The notes below the pieces were generated by a model, which searched no databases, had not been told where the DNA came from, and was given only the letters and a program-made list of their open reading frames with translations. From contig CM068318.1 of the NCBI GenBank assembly GCA_034766995.1, forward strand, positions 2,430,501 to 2,494,500: DNA of 64,000 nucleotides. Reading direction: 5' to 3'. Numbering within the stretch: the stretch's first letter is position 1; each line of letters opens with the position of its first letter. Source of the stretch: Acanthacorydalis orientalis. Lineage: Eukaryota; Arthropoda; Insecta; Megaloptera; Corydalidae. This document shows positions 23,946 to 36,557 of the stretch, one piece after another. The position numbers were made by a program, and so were the translations under genes.

Positions 23946-24752
23946 GTTACATTTTTTGATAATGAAAATTCCACACACTATCATTTTTCCTCATATCATT
24001 TTTCAGTGTTGAAAAAAAAAATTAAAATTGCAGCGAAAGGTCAGCAGAGTTCAAACGTTTCAGTGAGATTTCTTCATGATAACAAGATTCGTGCTAGAAA
24101 CACTGTATTATAAAAAGAACGCAGTGTGTAATTGATAGCAGACATTAAAAATAAGAGGGAAAAATGAGAAAACAAGTCTGTTATAGTATATTTTAAGACT
24201 ATATTTACAATAGCTCAACAATGACGGTGATTTATTGCGTGAATATATAAATATAAGACGATACGAAGGTGCAGAAAAATTGATTGCCTTCATTTTCAAG
24301 CAGAAAGTAATGTTTCCAAGATGAAATTCGACTCTATCTGAAATTTATTTCTATATAAAAAAAAATAAACTGGGACAACTCTAATGATATAATTTAGTAC
24401 TTTTCTTTCGAATGAAAATATTTTGTAATTCAGTACATAATTTTCTTTAAAACACGTTGATTCTATTAATACTTGCTTTAATATCTGCAAAGTTTTCTTT
24501 ATAATTTAAATTCGGAGGAAATTCTCGACATACACACTAAACGATACAATATTTGTTTCATAATTTGACAAAGTAAACATTGATGTAATTAAACGAATCT
24601 TCACTTTCATAAAAGCACTTATTCTCTGCCAACTTTAGACAGGTTTAAGTTTTTTTTTAATGTGATTTATTGTGTATTCAATTCTTGTTACATTTTATAA
24701 TTTAATAATTTGAAATTCATTGATAATTATAAATATCTCTTCGTTCTACGTA

Positions 24753-24759
<7 letters not shown>
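23942..24759. other. AT-rich spacer
   Basis: Nothing recognised. Confidence 0.4.

Positions 24760-24805
<46 letters not shown>
24760..24805. repeat. (TA)n microsatellite
   Basis: About 22 units. Confidence 0.97.
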
Positions 24806-24808
<3 letters not shown>

Positions 24809-25344
24809 AAATATCGAAATTTATCGTTACTCTAAAATGCGTTCATAAACTTCCTAGGGTTATTAATTAAGAAACTATTTGTTGAAACTATGTAGCACTT
24901 GCACAACAAGAAAGTTTGATCGTTGTTGATGTAAGGCCATTGCCTTCAATCTCAACAGTTCACGAGTACAGTGTGGTTCTACTGGCAAAACATCAAAACT
25001 TATGTGGAATTCACTAATTGCATGCTCAAATTGCAGAGAATGTCGTTTTCGAGAAATGCATAAAAGATGTGACGCGTACGGATAAATGGACGTCAGCGAG
25101 GATCGACTCGAGAAAATTAATACTGGGCAGAGCCGTACATAAGTGCAATGATTGACGTTTCGGACGAAAATAATTTTCTGAGAAGAAATAGACTGTGTTT
25201 ATGTACACGAAATGTGCGATGAATATATTGTGGTAAATAGTTATTTGCGACAGATGGAAATCAGATAACATTTCTTGTAAAATGTAATTCGAAAATTGTA
25301 CATGTAAAATGTAGTTTTGTGGAACAACTGTGGATAAATTGACT
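24806..25344. other. Unassigned sequence with a 107-codon minus-strand frame
   Basis: The frame at 25026-25349 is longer than most here but carries no known motif and has no splice context. 24990-25160 is slightly richer in GC. Confidence 0.35.
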
Positions 25345-25412
25345 TCCACAAATGATTTCTTTTTTATTTACTTCACAAACTACAAAACAGTTTTCTGATG
25401 AATATCAAAATT
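25345..25412 (+). mobile_element. Palindromic repeat P, outer-arm fragment
   Basis: TTCCACAAATGATTTCTTTT, CACAAACTACAAAACAG and TTTTCTGATGAATATCAAAA match the outer third of the arm. Confidence 0.45.
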
Positions 25413-25479
25413 AAAAAAAAAGATTAGAAAAAAATACTACTACCTCAAATCATAGACTTCAGTGAGACATATTTTATAT

Positions 25480-25482
<3 letters not shown>

Positions 25483-25522
<40 letters not shown>
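25483..25522. repeat. (TA)n microsatellite
   Basis: About 20 units. Confidence 0.97.
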
Positions 25523-25524
<2 letters not shown>

Positions 25525-25871
25525 TTTCATATTTAAAACCAATCATTAAGTGAACAATCGCTCAACGAACTCATCGATAATGATGTAAATATTACAAGAC
25601 CAGAAAAAAAACAGACTTATTAAAATTTCTTTAAATTTTCACTTCTCTTCAAAATATAATGAAACAAAGTTGTGAATAAGTTTTTAATGTCAATTATATT
25701 ACAGCATGAATTACAATATATGTCAGCTGTTTTACGAACAATCTGCCTACATAAAATTTAATTATAATTTTAATATAAGGAACATTCTGCGTCTCTGTTA
25801 ATTATAAAATTGAAACATAAAAACTGTACTAAAAGGAATTACTGAACATTACCTCTCAAATATAAGTATAT

Positions 25872-25878
<7 letters not shown>

Positions 25879-25935
<57 letters not shown>
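25879..25935. repeat. (TA)n microsatellite, one interruption
   Basis: A single TG step near 25919 splits the array. Confidence 0.97.
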
Positions 25936-26002
25936 CACTTTTAAACCCCCATTTAGAAACAATTTTAAGAAAAATGTTAATTAAAAATTTTTTTCTCACC
26001 CT

Positions 26003-26004
26003 CC

Positions 26005-26098
<94 letters not shown>
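26003..26098. repeat. Compound (TC)n(TA)n microsatellite
   Basis: A TC tract to 26040 passes directly into 29 TA units. Confidence 0.98.
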
Positions 26099-26101
<3 letters not shown>

Positions 26102-26576
26102 GCATTTACTTTATATAACAAATAATTAATAAGATATCAAACAGTCAAAAATAAAGAATTCGGTTACAAAAGAAATCCACTGATTTCATTCAGAACGGAC
26201 TTTTATAATTAAAAATAAATAAATTCATTTAAGTGGAATATGTTAATTTTTTGTGCGGTCTTGCTTGCGTCATGTATTATTTTTTTTAAAAAAAATATAA
26301 CACGGACACGATTAAAACTCTCATATGCTCTTGTTGAATTCTAGTCGTTATTTCCCCGAACAAAAATATCAGCGTCGTTTCAGAAAAAAAAATATATTAA
26401 TTAGTTGCAAAAAGTTTTTGTGGCGTATGAAACATTTGTCCAGTAATTGATTTCACTGGATGATTACAATTATGACTTTTATTTAATTTTATTCGTCGAG
26501 TCATTATTATTCTGTTATTATAATATAATTGAATTTCTGCGCCAGTGGATAATTATTTTTGTATAATCATATAATA

Positions 26577-27029
26577 TTCGGTGTAAAAATTAATTCGATG
26601 CCTTTAAATTGAATCTCTCACAACTGTATGTTAAGTTAAAATAATTTCTCGTTTCAGAATTTTTAAATGCTGACCTTAATATTTAAAAATTATATTTTTT
26701 GACCAAAGAGTTTAAATTGCCTCACAAAACAGCGGTGAACACGATTGTGCCCGAAAGAAGTATATGTTCAGCTTTTCGGGAAGGTGTTGTGGCGTATAAA
26801 ACATTTTTATTTTTTTTTTTTTAAATAGTGGAAGTTGTTCGAAAATGCATTACAACTTCATCGACTGAAAGACGACATCTTTTTCTGAGCAGGGATTCAT
26901 CAATTACCTGATAGATAGAGAAAAGTTATACAAAATAATTGGGAGATATTTTGTGGATTGAAATGCATTCCATTTTTCAGTAAGCATTCATTGGCTACAA
27001 AAAGGCACCGAATAAATTTACAGACCTAA
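26577..27029 (+). mobile_element. Short mariner derivative M3 (family M)
   Basis: A 453-bp copy with TA on both sides (26575-26576, 27030-27031). The left end is TTCGGTGTAAAAATTAATTC. The right end keeps AAAGGCACCGAATAAATTTA and then CAGACCTAA. The start codon region has decayed to GATTGTGCCCGAAAG. The tail reads HQLPDR, a stop, then RKVIQNNW. A T-rich expansion lies near 26805-26822. Confidence 0.82.
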
Positions 27030-27065
27030 TAATTAAATGTTTGGGTCTATATATGATATTATTTT

Positions 27066-27345
27066 TTATAATCATACCAGAGGACTCTGCCCCCAGCTCG
27101 CGGGGTGGCATCGTCTCCCACTCGCTCTCTCCCAACAAATAATAAAAATTAACAATTCTTGTCAGCTTTACACTGAAATCGTATACGCTCATTCGTTGTG
27201 CACCGTGTGAGAGCTACATACATGACACTGATGTCAACCAATCAGAACAGATACGAAGCGATCTCCATCAGCCAATCAGAACACGAATAAAATTTTTAAA
27301 AAGTGTGCGCAATGCGATTGTTAATTATAGAGACAATAGAAAGAT
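27066..27345 (+). repeat. Repeat family C, copy 2
   Basis: Begins about 36 bp after M3. It has a GC-richer head (CTCGCGGGGTGGCATCGTCT), then ACTGAAATCGTATACGCTC shared with copy 3. Two tandem boxes follow, CAACCAATCAGAACAGATAC and CAGCCAATCAGAACACGAAT, about 35 bp apart. Two CCAAT motifs in tandem look promoter-like, but no TATA box or coding region follows. Confidence 0.7.
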
Positions 27346-28858
27346 CAGTATAATTAATTAAACAAAAATATAAACTTCTCAATATAGAAACAGACTGATT
27401 AACTTATTCTAAATCGGATTTTATTAACGACACTTTGAAACTTCACAGATAAAATCTTGAAAGGAAGAGAACGTATTTGTCATTACTGACCTTTCGTCTA
27501 CAATCTGTTCCAGCGTGTAGAATCCGTATTTTATTACCAAAACGTGTGATATCTAACATTTACAATGAAACCCTGCACGTTTCGTATTGAACAATCATTT
27601 CAGACTTTACAAATTTCAGGAGATAGTTTTTTTTTTAAAAAAAACTCACTACACGTCTCAATGTCTATCAATTATATAGTAATCTGAATCTGTATTATTT
27701 ATACAGTAACTGATAGTTTTAATTAGTAGAATAGTGCTATTTATGATCAGTACAAACATAGACATTGATTTTCAGCGTCGCTGGTCATAATTCATAGTAA
27801 TATATTTTTTCATAGCCGGTAAAGTAGAGTACACTAAGCTATCGATTACACGTAACAACCGTCGAAATTTTCGCAGGTCCTCCACACCCCACCGGGCATT
27901 ATAATAATATTCCTGTTCATTCAGGAATACAGTACCTCATTTATCATACAGTATTTATCATGCAAGGTTTCAAGCGTTACTACACAAAAGGAACATCTAT
28001 TTTGCACAACAATACGCGAGAACAAACAGAATTTACAAAGTATTTTGTTTTCTTTTGAATATCATTTCCTTTCGAGATAATGCCTGTCAACTTTAATGTT
28101 TTCGTAATATGCGTGTATACATTATCTGTTTTCGGTAACATTTTACAACGAATTGAAATTTATTTCTCGTACAATGATTGTCTACCCGAGCTGATTACTT
28201 TATAAAGAAGAGGGTGGTCGATCATTGTGTGCAACATTTATGAATAAACGTCTACATCTCGTTTGAGCAATTAACAAAATGGAATCGAAACTGGAACGTT
28301 CATTTAAATTCTTATTAACAATTTTCATTTTGGTTTAAATCTATTAATAAGCCATTTTTGCAAATTACTTTAAAATACACTTGAAATAATATTCTATTAT
28401 TAAAAAAAAGACACTTGAATCACATAAACAGATCTCTCGTACAATTTTAAACAATTAAATGATATTCGCGATCTCAGATCATTTTTCGATATTTTACTGT
28501 ACTGACATCTGAAAATATATCCCTTTTTAAGCTGTTTCAGTGTAAACAGTAATTAAATTTTAATAATAGGGGAACATGTCATTAGCTCGTCGTTCGCATC
28601 TGCGTCAATATTTACTCAAATATTTCATATTTAATGAATTTCAGTCATAGTATGAAAATATTATACAAGTTTTAACTATAGAAATACATGTATGCTCATA
28701 AGTTATTTCGTTTCATGAGTCTGTATACACTTTTTTCAAATTCTGGGTAATGAATATTTATACTTTTCAGCCACCATTACAATTTTCAGTACGTTTATCT
28801 GATCTTGTACGTTTTTATTATTTGTCGTCGCATTTTATATTATACACATGTACATACC
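27346..28858. other. Unassigned AT-rich sequence with a T10A8 palindrome
   Basis: The homopolymer palindrome is at 27627-27644. 27830-27900 is somewhat GC-richer. No coding signal. Confidence 0.4.
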
Positions 28859-28906
28859 ACACATACATACATACATACATACATACATAAATATATATAT
28901 ATATAA
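28859..28906. repeat. (CATA)n then (TA)n microsatellite
   Basis: About seven CATA units followed by a short TA tract. Confidence 0.97.
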
Positions 28907-28998
28907 CATATACTTTTTACATGGATTTTAACAGACGGTTTTCAGTTTGTGAATGTTTTTATAACTTATTTTTAATACATGTTTTCAAGAATGATCTT

Positions 28999-28999
<1 letters not shown>

Positions 29000-29075
<76 letters not shown>
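29000..29075. repeat. Long (TA)n microsatellite
   Basis: About 37 uninterrupted units. Confidence 0.98.
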
Positions 29076-29078
<3 letters not shown>

Positions 29079-29215
29079 GTGCTTCATGTTTTATAAAAGT
29101 ATAATTACATCTTTCGATGTTATCGAAGAAAAACGTTATGTGAAAACCGAAATTACTATAATAAGTGAAAATAATTAATCGTATTTATCACAAATAGTGA
29201 AACAATTATTATTAA

Positions 29216-29217
<2 letters not shown>

Positions 29218-29260
<43 letters not shown>

Positions 29261-29278
29261 TATATACATATATACATA
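29218..29278. repeat. (TA)n array interrupted by transposon T4
   Basis: TA-rich DNA continues on the far side of T4 (29879-29892), so the element sits inside the array. Confidence 0.9.
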
Positions 29279-29878
29279 CAGGGTGTTTGAATGAACTTCA
29301 GTCGATTTGGTTTGGTCGCAATTTATTTCGTTGTGTAGCTGTCAGTTGTGAAAATATTAATGAAAATGTTGTTATTATCACTGGTAAACGATATCGTGTG
29401 ATATTGTAATACTTATTTCTGTCTGAAATTGATGAACAAGGTCTACAGCGCATGTGGTTTCAACGGGATGGTATCACATCACACACAGCTCACGCTACGA
29501 AGCAAATTTTGTGCTATGAACTCTTCCTGACCGAATAATTTCAAAATTTGCTCATGTCGATTGGCCAACTCGTTCACTTGATTTTTCTTTTGGCTTATTT
29601 AAAGTAAAAGATGTACGCTAACAAGCCAGTAACAGTTCAACAGGTTAACAACAATATTCAACAAGAAATCGCTCAAATAACATCAGAAATATGCGAAAAA
29701 GTTATGAAAAATATGATTGAAAGAGCTCGTATTTGCAGCGCGGTTAGAGGCGGCCATTTGACCAATATAATTTTTCTTACTTAATGTCACGAAGTTAAAT
29801 AAATCTACCATGAAAAAATGTTTTATTTAAAAATTATTAAAAAAAAAACAAAATCAGCTGAAGTATACAAACACCCTA
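29279..29878 (+). mobile_element. Internally deleted mariner-type element T4 (600 bp)
   Basis: Both ends are intact enough to define it: CAGGGTGTTTGAATGAACTT on the left and, read inverted, TAGGGTGTTTGTATACTTCA on the right. Similarity continues for about 35 bp. TA lies at 29277-29278 and 29879-29880. The inside encodes the second half of a transposase: ITGKRYRVIL, then EIDEQGLQRMWFQRDGITSH (second catalytic Asp), a broken third motif (RSLDFSFG), and KMYANKPVTVQQVNNNI through GGHLTNIIFLT to a stop at about 29784. The N-terminal half is deleted. Several stops and frameshifts make it inactive. Confidence 0.88.
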
Positions 29879-29892
29879 TATATATATATATA

Positions 29893-30049
29893 AAATTCAA
29901 CCCTGTATAATAATTAAAGTGTATAATTTTCGATAAAAAAAGCGCTGATTCATAGAATAGAAACCACTTGAAATGTTTCGAACAATCAGATTTGTATTAT
30001 GTTTAATCCGGTGCGACAACTTTTCATTTTTTCTTTATTAAAAATTTTC

Positions 30050-30052
<3 letters not shown>
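29893..30052. other. AT-rich spacer
   Basis: Nothing recognised. Confidence 0.4.
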
Positions 30053-30093
<41 letters not shown>

Positions 30094-30096
30094 TTA
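30053..30096. repeat. (TA)n microsatellite
   Basis: About 20 units with one CA step. A further short tract lies at 30357-30370. Confidence 0.96.
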
Positions 30097-30879
30097 CTAA
30101 ATTATACAATCTTGCTGTTGAATTTTTCCGTATGTACATTTTCCCACAAAAAACGTACACTCACTTGTCGGTTGTACGTTTCGATATCGATTGCGTTTAC
30201 CTTTATAAACTCAAATAACAAAACGAAAAAGCAACATAAAATCGTCTTTCATAACACCGAACTACAGGTGTTCGATTTAAACACATTCTGCTTTAAGTAG
30301 AGGATACACGAGTGAGTTTATGAAGGTTGAAAATGGCTCTAAATAAAAGTTCGTACATATATATATATATGTAATTTATAGGTACATAAAATATGTTGAT
30401 ACATTTATATAATCGACCGTAGGAAAAAGACCAGTTGTGCTGTTCACTTTCAGATCATTTTTTATTAAATCTGTGGTAATTATAAAACCATTTTTGAATT
30501 TATGTAGGAGCAAGAAATGCGGTATAAAGGAATTAGTAGAAAATATAAATGATAGAATCTAATGTATAAAATATGTTATAAACATTTCAATAATTGGAAT
30601 TAATTAAAAGAAAGTCGAGTTATAATTGGATCCGGTGCAATTATCGAATACCAGTCGTCGATGACCAAATCGTTCAATTATTAAACATAGATATTTTAAT
30701 AGATCATTCAATAGCACTTTTAATAGAAAAATAAAAAAATAGTAGTTATTCGAAAGATTTAAATTAAGCAAACTGAACAGATTGTTGCTCATTCTCAGAA
30801 TTTAACTTATGAATTTTTATTATTATAAAAATCAAAGATTAAAAATACTTCTTTAATTAAATTTGAAATTAAAAATGTT
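30097..30879. other. AT-rich spacer
   Basis: Short open frames on both strands (30112-30300 plus, 30604-30792 minus) have no recognisable content. Confidence 0.4.
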
Positions 30880-31175
30880 TTTAGGTATTTATTTTTTTCA
30901 CAAGTAAACTTTTCATTCACTCCAAGGATCACAAAAACTGTTCTGATCAAAAATGTTCAGTAATCAATATTATTGGTCACTTTTGATTGTTTTTACGCAT
31001 TTAGATGGCAATATCATTATCTTCGGAGAGCTTAGGTACAGGTAAATTTGATTTTAGATATTTCAATACCTCAGTACTTAGAGAATGACAGCATCTCTCA
31101 TGAAATGCGCTTAAACAATCAATAAAATAGATTACTGAACATTCGTGTGGTTTGTGGAATGAATGAATTTTTCAT
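30880..31175. mobile_element. Palindromic repeat P, near-complete copy
   Basis: The clearest full foldback copy. The left arm runs TTCACAAGTAAACTTTTCAT, CTGATCAAAAATGTTCAGTA, ATTATCTTCGGAGAGCTTAG to GTACAG. The right arm mirrors it: TACCTCAGTACTTAGAGAAT, GAAATGCGCTTAAACAATCA, ATTACTGAACATTCG to GGAATGAATGAATTTTTC. The centre is a short A/T-rich stretch near 31043-31060. No open frame. Confidence 0.75.
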
Positions 31176-31743
31176 TTATAAAAATAGATTGGTCTGTCTT
31201 TAATTACATTCGAAGGAGGAAAACTGTGTAAATTAAAAAAAACTTCTTGCTCTATTCCCATCCTCGTCTTTCACTGATTACAGTTTAACATGTTTGAAAC
31301 AACCTTCCTCAATGAAACATCAATTGGTACGTTTTATAATTATAAATTTTCATTTTTAATTACACGAAAAAATATATTCGCACACGCACCCTCGTCCAAC
31401 CTTTCATCTACGCTGTGTGTGTGTGTGTGTATGTATCTGCGTGCGCGCGTTTCGCAAAGCGTACTATTAAAAAGTTAATTAAACATTACGCATTCTCCGA
31501 CCCTAGTATCCCCTAAATCACATCAAAGGTGGAGCAGATACAAGTATGAAACATATTACGGCTAACCGCATACAGCAGCGTCATCCTGCTCTATATAAAA
31601 GCGTTTGGCGCTTTCTCTGCAGGGAGCGGCTAGAAGCTTCCTGTTTACAGATGTGTCAGCATGTCAAATAGTCACCTGAAGTCTTTGATGGTTTCGACTG
31701 TACATTAGTACATACAAAACGTGATTATTCATTCATGTATGTG

Positions 31744-31746
<3 letters not shown>
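31176..31746. repeat. Spacer with GT run and GC-richer patch
   Basis: (GT)n lies at 31412-31431. 31540-31660 has mixed composition. No gene recognised. Confidence 0.45.

Positions 31747-31794
<48 letters not shown>
31747..31794. repeat. (TA)n microsatellite
   Basis: About 24 units followed by TGTGTATGTATGTATGTG. Confidence 0.97.
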
Positions 31795-31798
<4 letters not shown>

Positions 31799-32084
31799 AT
31801 GTATGTATGTGTATCCGTGTATAAAATTTATATAAAGTTTGAAACGATTCCATAATTACATTACTTTCTTGATAATGCAATTATTTAAATTGCTGAGACG
31901 AGATCTTGCTTGAAAATACTAGAGAGATGTCTGAGAATAAATTGGTCCTATTAGATTTTTAGTTGTTTGTGTGATATAATGCAATTCGTAGTTCTTTGTC
32001 AACGTTTCAGTTGAAATATTTTTATTTTAGTTAATTTAAATAGATTGAGATTAGTAAGAATCGAAAGAATATAAATTATCACAA

Positions 32085-32375
32085 TACAGTTCTGACACTG
32101 GATAAATTCAATTTTATAAATGAATTATTCTTTTTTATTTTTTGATTCCAAAAACAACAATAAAGGTCTATTTCAATGGAGAGACAAGCACCTTCAGACC
32201 GCGAATGTACAGAAGAAACTTAAATTTCAACTTTCTGATTAATTCTTAAAAAAAAATCAGATTCTTCTGTACCTCGACGCTCTGAAGATGATGGAAACGT
32301 AGTAGAAATGAATATAAACAACAATCAAAAATTATCAGTAATGATTTATAGATTGAAAAAAGATTTTTTTTTATA
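32085..32375. mobile_element. Palindromic repeat P copy
   Basis: Begins with the full outer end ACAATACAGTTCTGACACTG. The left arm is scrambled in its middle. The right arm is clear: CTTCTGTACCTCGACGCTCT, GAAGATGATGGAAACG, ACAACAATCAAAAATTATCA. The right outer end has decayed. Confidence 0.6.
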
Positions 32376-32616
32376 AAAATAGATATTATTTATAAATCTG
32401 TTGTAAATCAATTAGTAATATCATTAATTACAGTGATCTCATTCAGTTTGTCAATTAATATATATATATTACAAGATAAATTTATAAGAGAGAGAACCAA
32501 ATAAATTTATGTTATTCTCGTACTGTATTCATTCTTATCTTCTAGATTTATCGGTTGGTAGTTATTGAAAAAAAGTGGAAAAAGTATTATTCAATACTGA
32601 TTTAGAGCTCACTGTA

Positions 32617-32663
32617 TTAACCTTCCTTTATTCATCCATGTTTTAACTCTCAAGAAGGGTTAA
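32617..32663. repeat. 47-bp TTAA-bounded inverted repeat
   Basis: TTAACCTTCCTT and AAGAAGGGTTAA face each other across 23 bp. It looks like the bare ends of a piggyBac-type MITE, but is short enough to be chance. Confidence 0.3.
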
Positions 32664-33089
32664 AAAGGGAACAATTTTAATTTAAATCTACCAACAGCAA
32701 AAGAAAGAATCTACCGGTTTCTGTTTTAGTTAATGAAAGAAATTTATTTAGTTTATTAAATAAAATGAAAATAGTTTTAATTCGATTTTTGCTAGTATTG
32801 TAGATTATCAGGAAATCAAATAAAAATTATATTCGTTTTGTAAGTCGTACAGAAAAAAAAATAAAAAAAATGTATAATTATAAACGTCCAGTCTATCATC
32901 AAAGTGTTACAAAAATATCATCGATACATTCTGCTTCGTAGATAGAATGTAGCGAGGGTGTTTTTTTAACATATCGATTTAAGGCTGAAATTGTATAATC
33001 ACGCATTTCTTAATGTTGTTCTGTATCCTGGAGGTCATACAGACAGTTTATTTGTTCATTTTGAAACAATCAAAGGTCATTTAATGAAT
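32664..33089. other. AT-rich spacer
   Basis: Nothing recognised. Confidence 0.4.
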
Positions 33090-33165
33090 ATTTTGTAGCT
33101 GAAAAAAAGTTTCAGGTTTATGGAATAAAAAAGAATTAATTTGTGAAAGTGAATTAATCCAAGAA
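33090..33165 (-). mobile_element. Palindromic repeat P, outer-arm fragment
   Basis: AAAGAATTAATTTGTGAAAG then TGAATTAATCCAAG matches the outer right arm; the last 15 bp are diverged. Confidence 0.45.
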
Positions 33166-33228
33166 ATTATTCTATAGAAGTTTGTATCGAAAAAGAGTTT
33201 AATTGAAAATATGCCCTATTAGATAACA

Positions 33229-33334
<106 letters not shown>

Positions 33335-33459
33335 GCAATCAATCTATTGTCAATCTTAATTGAACATTCCTGAACGATAAGAACATACTGTTTTCATCAT
33401 GTTACAACCAAGAACACATCCCACGTATATTTGTATGAAAATCATCTTTCTTATAAACA

Positions 33460-33720
33460 TTTATGCTTATATATGGATCGTTCGTACGTCGGCAAAAACG
33501 CAACGTATCGATCGGAACGATACGGGAGAGAAACGACGTTACAAGATAAAACCGGTCGTTCTTCTGCACAGAATTCTGTTCTCGCACGCGCGGGGAGAAA
33601 AAAAAACTTCGTTCTCCGCCTAACTTACTGTTTAAAACTGTTTAACTGTTGCTTCCACTCAGACCACTATTCGAATTCCCCACTGAGTCGAGATCTCCAC
33701 CGCTTATAGACTGATTGAAT
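33460..33720. other. CpG-richer island, open on both strands
   Basis: Composition is balanced and CpG is frequent (GATCGTTCGTACGTCGGC...). Frames at 33399-33623, 33431-33709 and, on the minus strand, 33402-33587 overlap, so none stands out. No domain is recognisable. Confidence 0.35.
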
Positions 33721-33958
33721 CTACTCGGTGAATCCGCACGTGTCAATATTCATAAATACATTCATATCAGAAAGTTGTGCATTATTGATCGATTTAAGTG
33801 TTTTTATGGAAATGCGACCTTGTATATCCGGGAAGGGTGCGAAAGGGATTGTCACCAGATAGAGTCTTTTTTCGAGTTGGTGTGAATTTTCAATTCGTAC
33901 AAGACTTTTAATAGCTATAACTTGAAAAGGATTTTATCATTAAACTGTATACGTATTA

Positions 33959-34008
<50 letters not shown>
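33959..34008. repeat. (TA)n microsatellite
   Basis: About 24 units. Confidence 0.97.
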
Positions 34009-34012
<4 letters not shown>

Positions 34013-36280
34013 TTTATCTAATTTACTACCCAAATTCACTTCTTTAAACTGTGCCATTCTTTATAAGGATATCGAAAAATCTTGTCTGTATTTTCTTTAA
34101 TAATTATAATAAATTATCTTCATTTCATTCGATTCACAAATATTAAAATCTTTGTCTATGTAAGCAAACAAGAAGATCCATGCACTAGAAGAATGACTAG
34201 TGTAGACATTTCTCGCATAGTTATTGTAACTAATGAAGAAAAATCTATAAGTTTAAATTACTTTTATAAAATTCGAACAACTACACTTACGTTTCATGCA
34301 TGATTTTTCCTATTCACTCAACAACCCTTCATTTTTTTCCAATTTTTCCAAAATCAAATTTTTTTCTAATGCTCTGGAGTGAACATATAGTGAATTTAAT
34401 CAGTTTCAGTTATTTTTTTACATTAATGCAATTACTTAATACAATTTACATTGTATGTATAGCTTTTTGAAACAGATTTTTATCTACAAAAGATTACTAT
34501 AATCAGTGATCGATCCTACATGCATGACAGCTTACATTACATTTAATGAATATTTATCTAATTACAAACTGCAGTCAACACAAATTTCAAATTAATTATT
34601 ATATATTATACAGTTTTACCGTATGATGACAAACTTTCCACAAGTTTGCATGCAATTTCGCTAAATAATGAATGGGTTTTACAAGTGCATAGTTGTGATT
34701 TAAACTAAAACTTTCGTGAATGTTAAGATTAGCTACATCAACAATGCAAATATTTCAAAATGTAGTTACAAATTTATTCAGTGTTGTGCAGTATTAAGTT
34801 TTATATATACTCTGAAACTCTAAATCTGTCTGTAAACTATTTTTAAAACCTAAATGGAATTTATGATGCGGGTTCTTATCTAAAATAAAAAAACATACAT
34901 AATGTTTAATAAAAAAAAATCGTAGGTTGAAAAGATATGAAAATATTATAAAAATGAATCTTTTAAAGTCATTTTACAGGATTTGAAAGACAGATAAATA
35001 AAAATATGACGAAATTTACGCGAATTGTAAACAGTTTCGGGTTGAATTGTGTACGGGGGACTTGTAAAACATTCATGTTTTAAAAATACTGTATCAAATC
35101 ATTATCTAACATTCAGTCATATAAAAATAAATGCCAGATGTTGTATGCATAAAATAACCGGCATACAACAATGAGATTAAATTTGAATAAAACATGAAAA
35201 ATATACACTGTTGGCAGCAGGATCTGGTACTGTTATCTTATCCTGTCTGTCTGTCCGTGTATATATGTGTGTGTGTGTGTGTACGAGAGAGGCGGATGGT
35301 ATATTTCACTGAACTAATCTCTAGTTTTAAGTCCCTCGGAGAGGCTGTATCACCATTTACACGAGTGCGGGGAATTACGCTCAGTGCAGATGCCATCTAG
35401 TATTCTGATGAAACACTCAGAAAACGGATTATGCCTGTGGGAACGAATCTCGCTGTCTATCGCCAAATCCTACTTATCTATTAATATGAACTTAAGTACA
35501 GTTAATTTATTAACGGAAATTCGTACGGGCCAATTAACGTTGAGTTACGATTTTTCGATTATTTTTTTTTGCGTTGCGTGATTTACAGGGAGAGTATTTT
35601 GCACGGATTAAAGCGCGTTTTATGACACGATCAATCACATTTCTGTTTGTGTAGTGCAGAAATTTATTCAGCACGAAATGACTATCCGTTAGCTGTGCAT
35701 TTACATGTATAATAAGGAATATTTTGCGTACATTATGTGTTCAACGTCTGTTCGTATATTAATATTGTAATTACATTTGAGATTCTATAATTATCGATTA
35801 GTGAAAGGGGTAAATAAATTAATAAATTACTGATTTATAACCTTGTTCCTCGAATGGAATGAATATGAAAACGGATTTTAAACAAAATACTATACACGTT
35901 TCATAACCTATTTTTTGAACATTCTTACAATACAAAATTTTAATTGATCGTGCGAACTGTTAACAACTATTTCGGATAGAGAAAAAATATAGTGACTTCT
36001 TTTTGAATCGAATAACTTTGTAGCTAAAAAAATCTAACAAAACTTTTTATAAGGGCAGAGTTGCACTTTAACGGAAAAGATAGGTCGATTGAAAAATTGA
36101 AAGAACTTTTTGTCATCTAACTCTTATAAAGTTTTATGGGGTTCTTCGATAGGAAAAATAGGTGTACATAAATAAAAGAATTGAATCGCATTATCTTTCA
36201 CGAACGATTTTTCATTTCTTTATAGAATAAAATTCATTTTTCGGATTGATTATTGATCATTTTCGATCGTTCAAAAACCA
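34009..36280. other. Unassigned sequence, GC-richer at 35.2-35.6 kb
   Basis: A (GT)n tract lies at 35265-35282. 35190-35620 has two consecutive short plus-strand frames (35194-35400, 35384-35581) without domains. The remainder is AT-rich. Confidence 0.4.
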
Positions 36281-36338
36281 ATGCTAATAAATTATTTATT
36301 AAATCTGTACAAGATGCAGAAACAAATTCACTAAATTT
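36281..36338 (+). repeat. Local direct repeat, unit 1
   Basis: Core TTTATTAAATCTGTACAAGA then GCAGAAACAAATTCACT. It matches unit 2, 220 bp downstream. Confidence 0.7.
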
Positions 36339-36500
36339 AAAAGGGTACAAAGTTTGAAATTATTTTTCTCATTCTATAAAATATAAGAAATTCGTTTTCT
36401 CACTGATACAAAATTCGAAAATTCACGTCTATTCGATCGAGAAATTACAACAAATTATGAAAAAGTTGTCAAATCTTAAACACACTTTTCACAAACGGTA

Positions 36501-36557
36501 ATGATAATAAATTTGTTTATTAAATCTGTACAAGGTTCAGAAACAAATCCATTGAAA
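36501..36557 (+). repeat. Local direct repeat, unit 2
   Basis: Core TTTATTAAATCTGTACAAGG then TTCAGAAACAAATCCATTG. A degenerate third unit (CAGCACGGTTCAGAGAACAG) lies near 36948, about twice the spacing away. Confidence 0.7.

Noticed and set aside
25026..25349. A 107-codon minus-strand frame
   Set aside because: No motif and no splice context; it overlaps a repeat P fragment at its start, which argues against a real gene.
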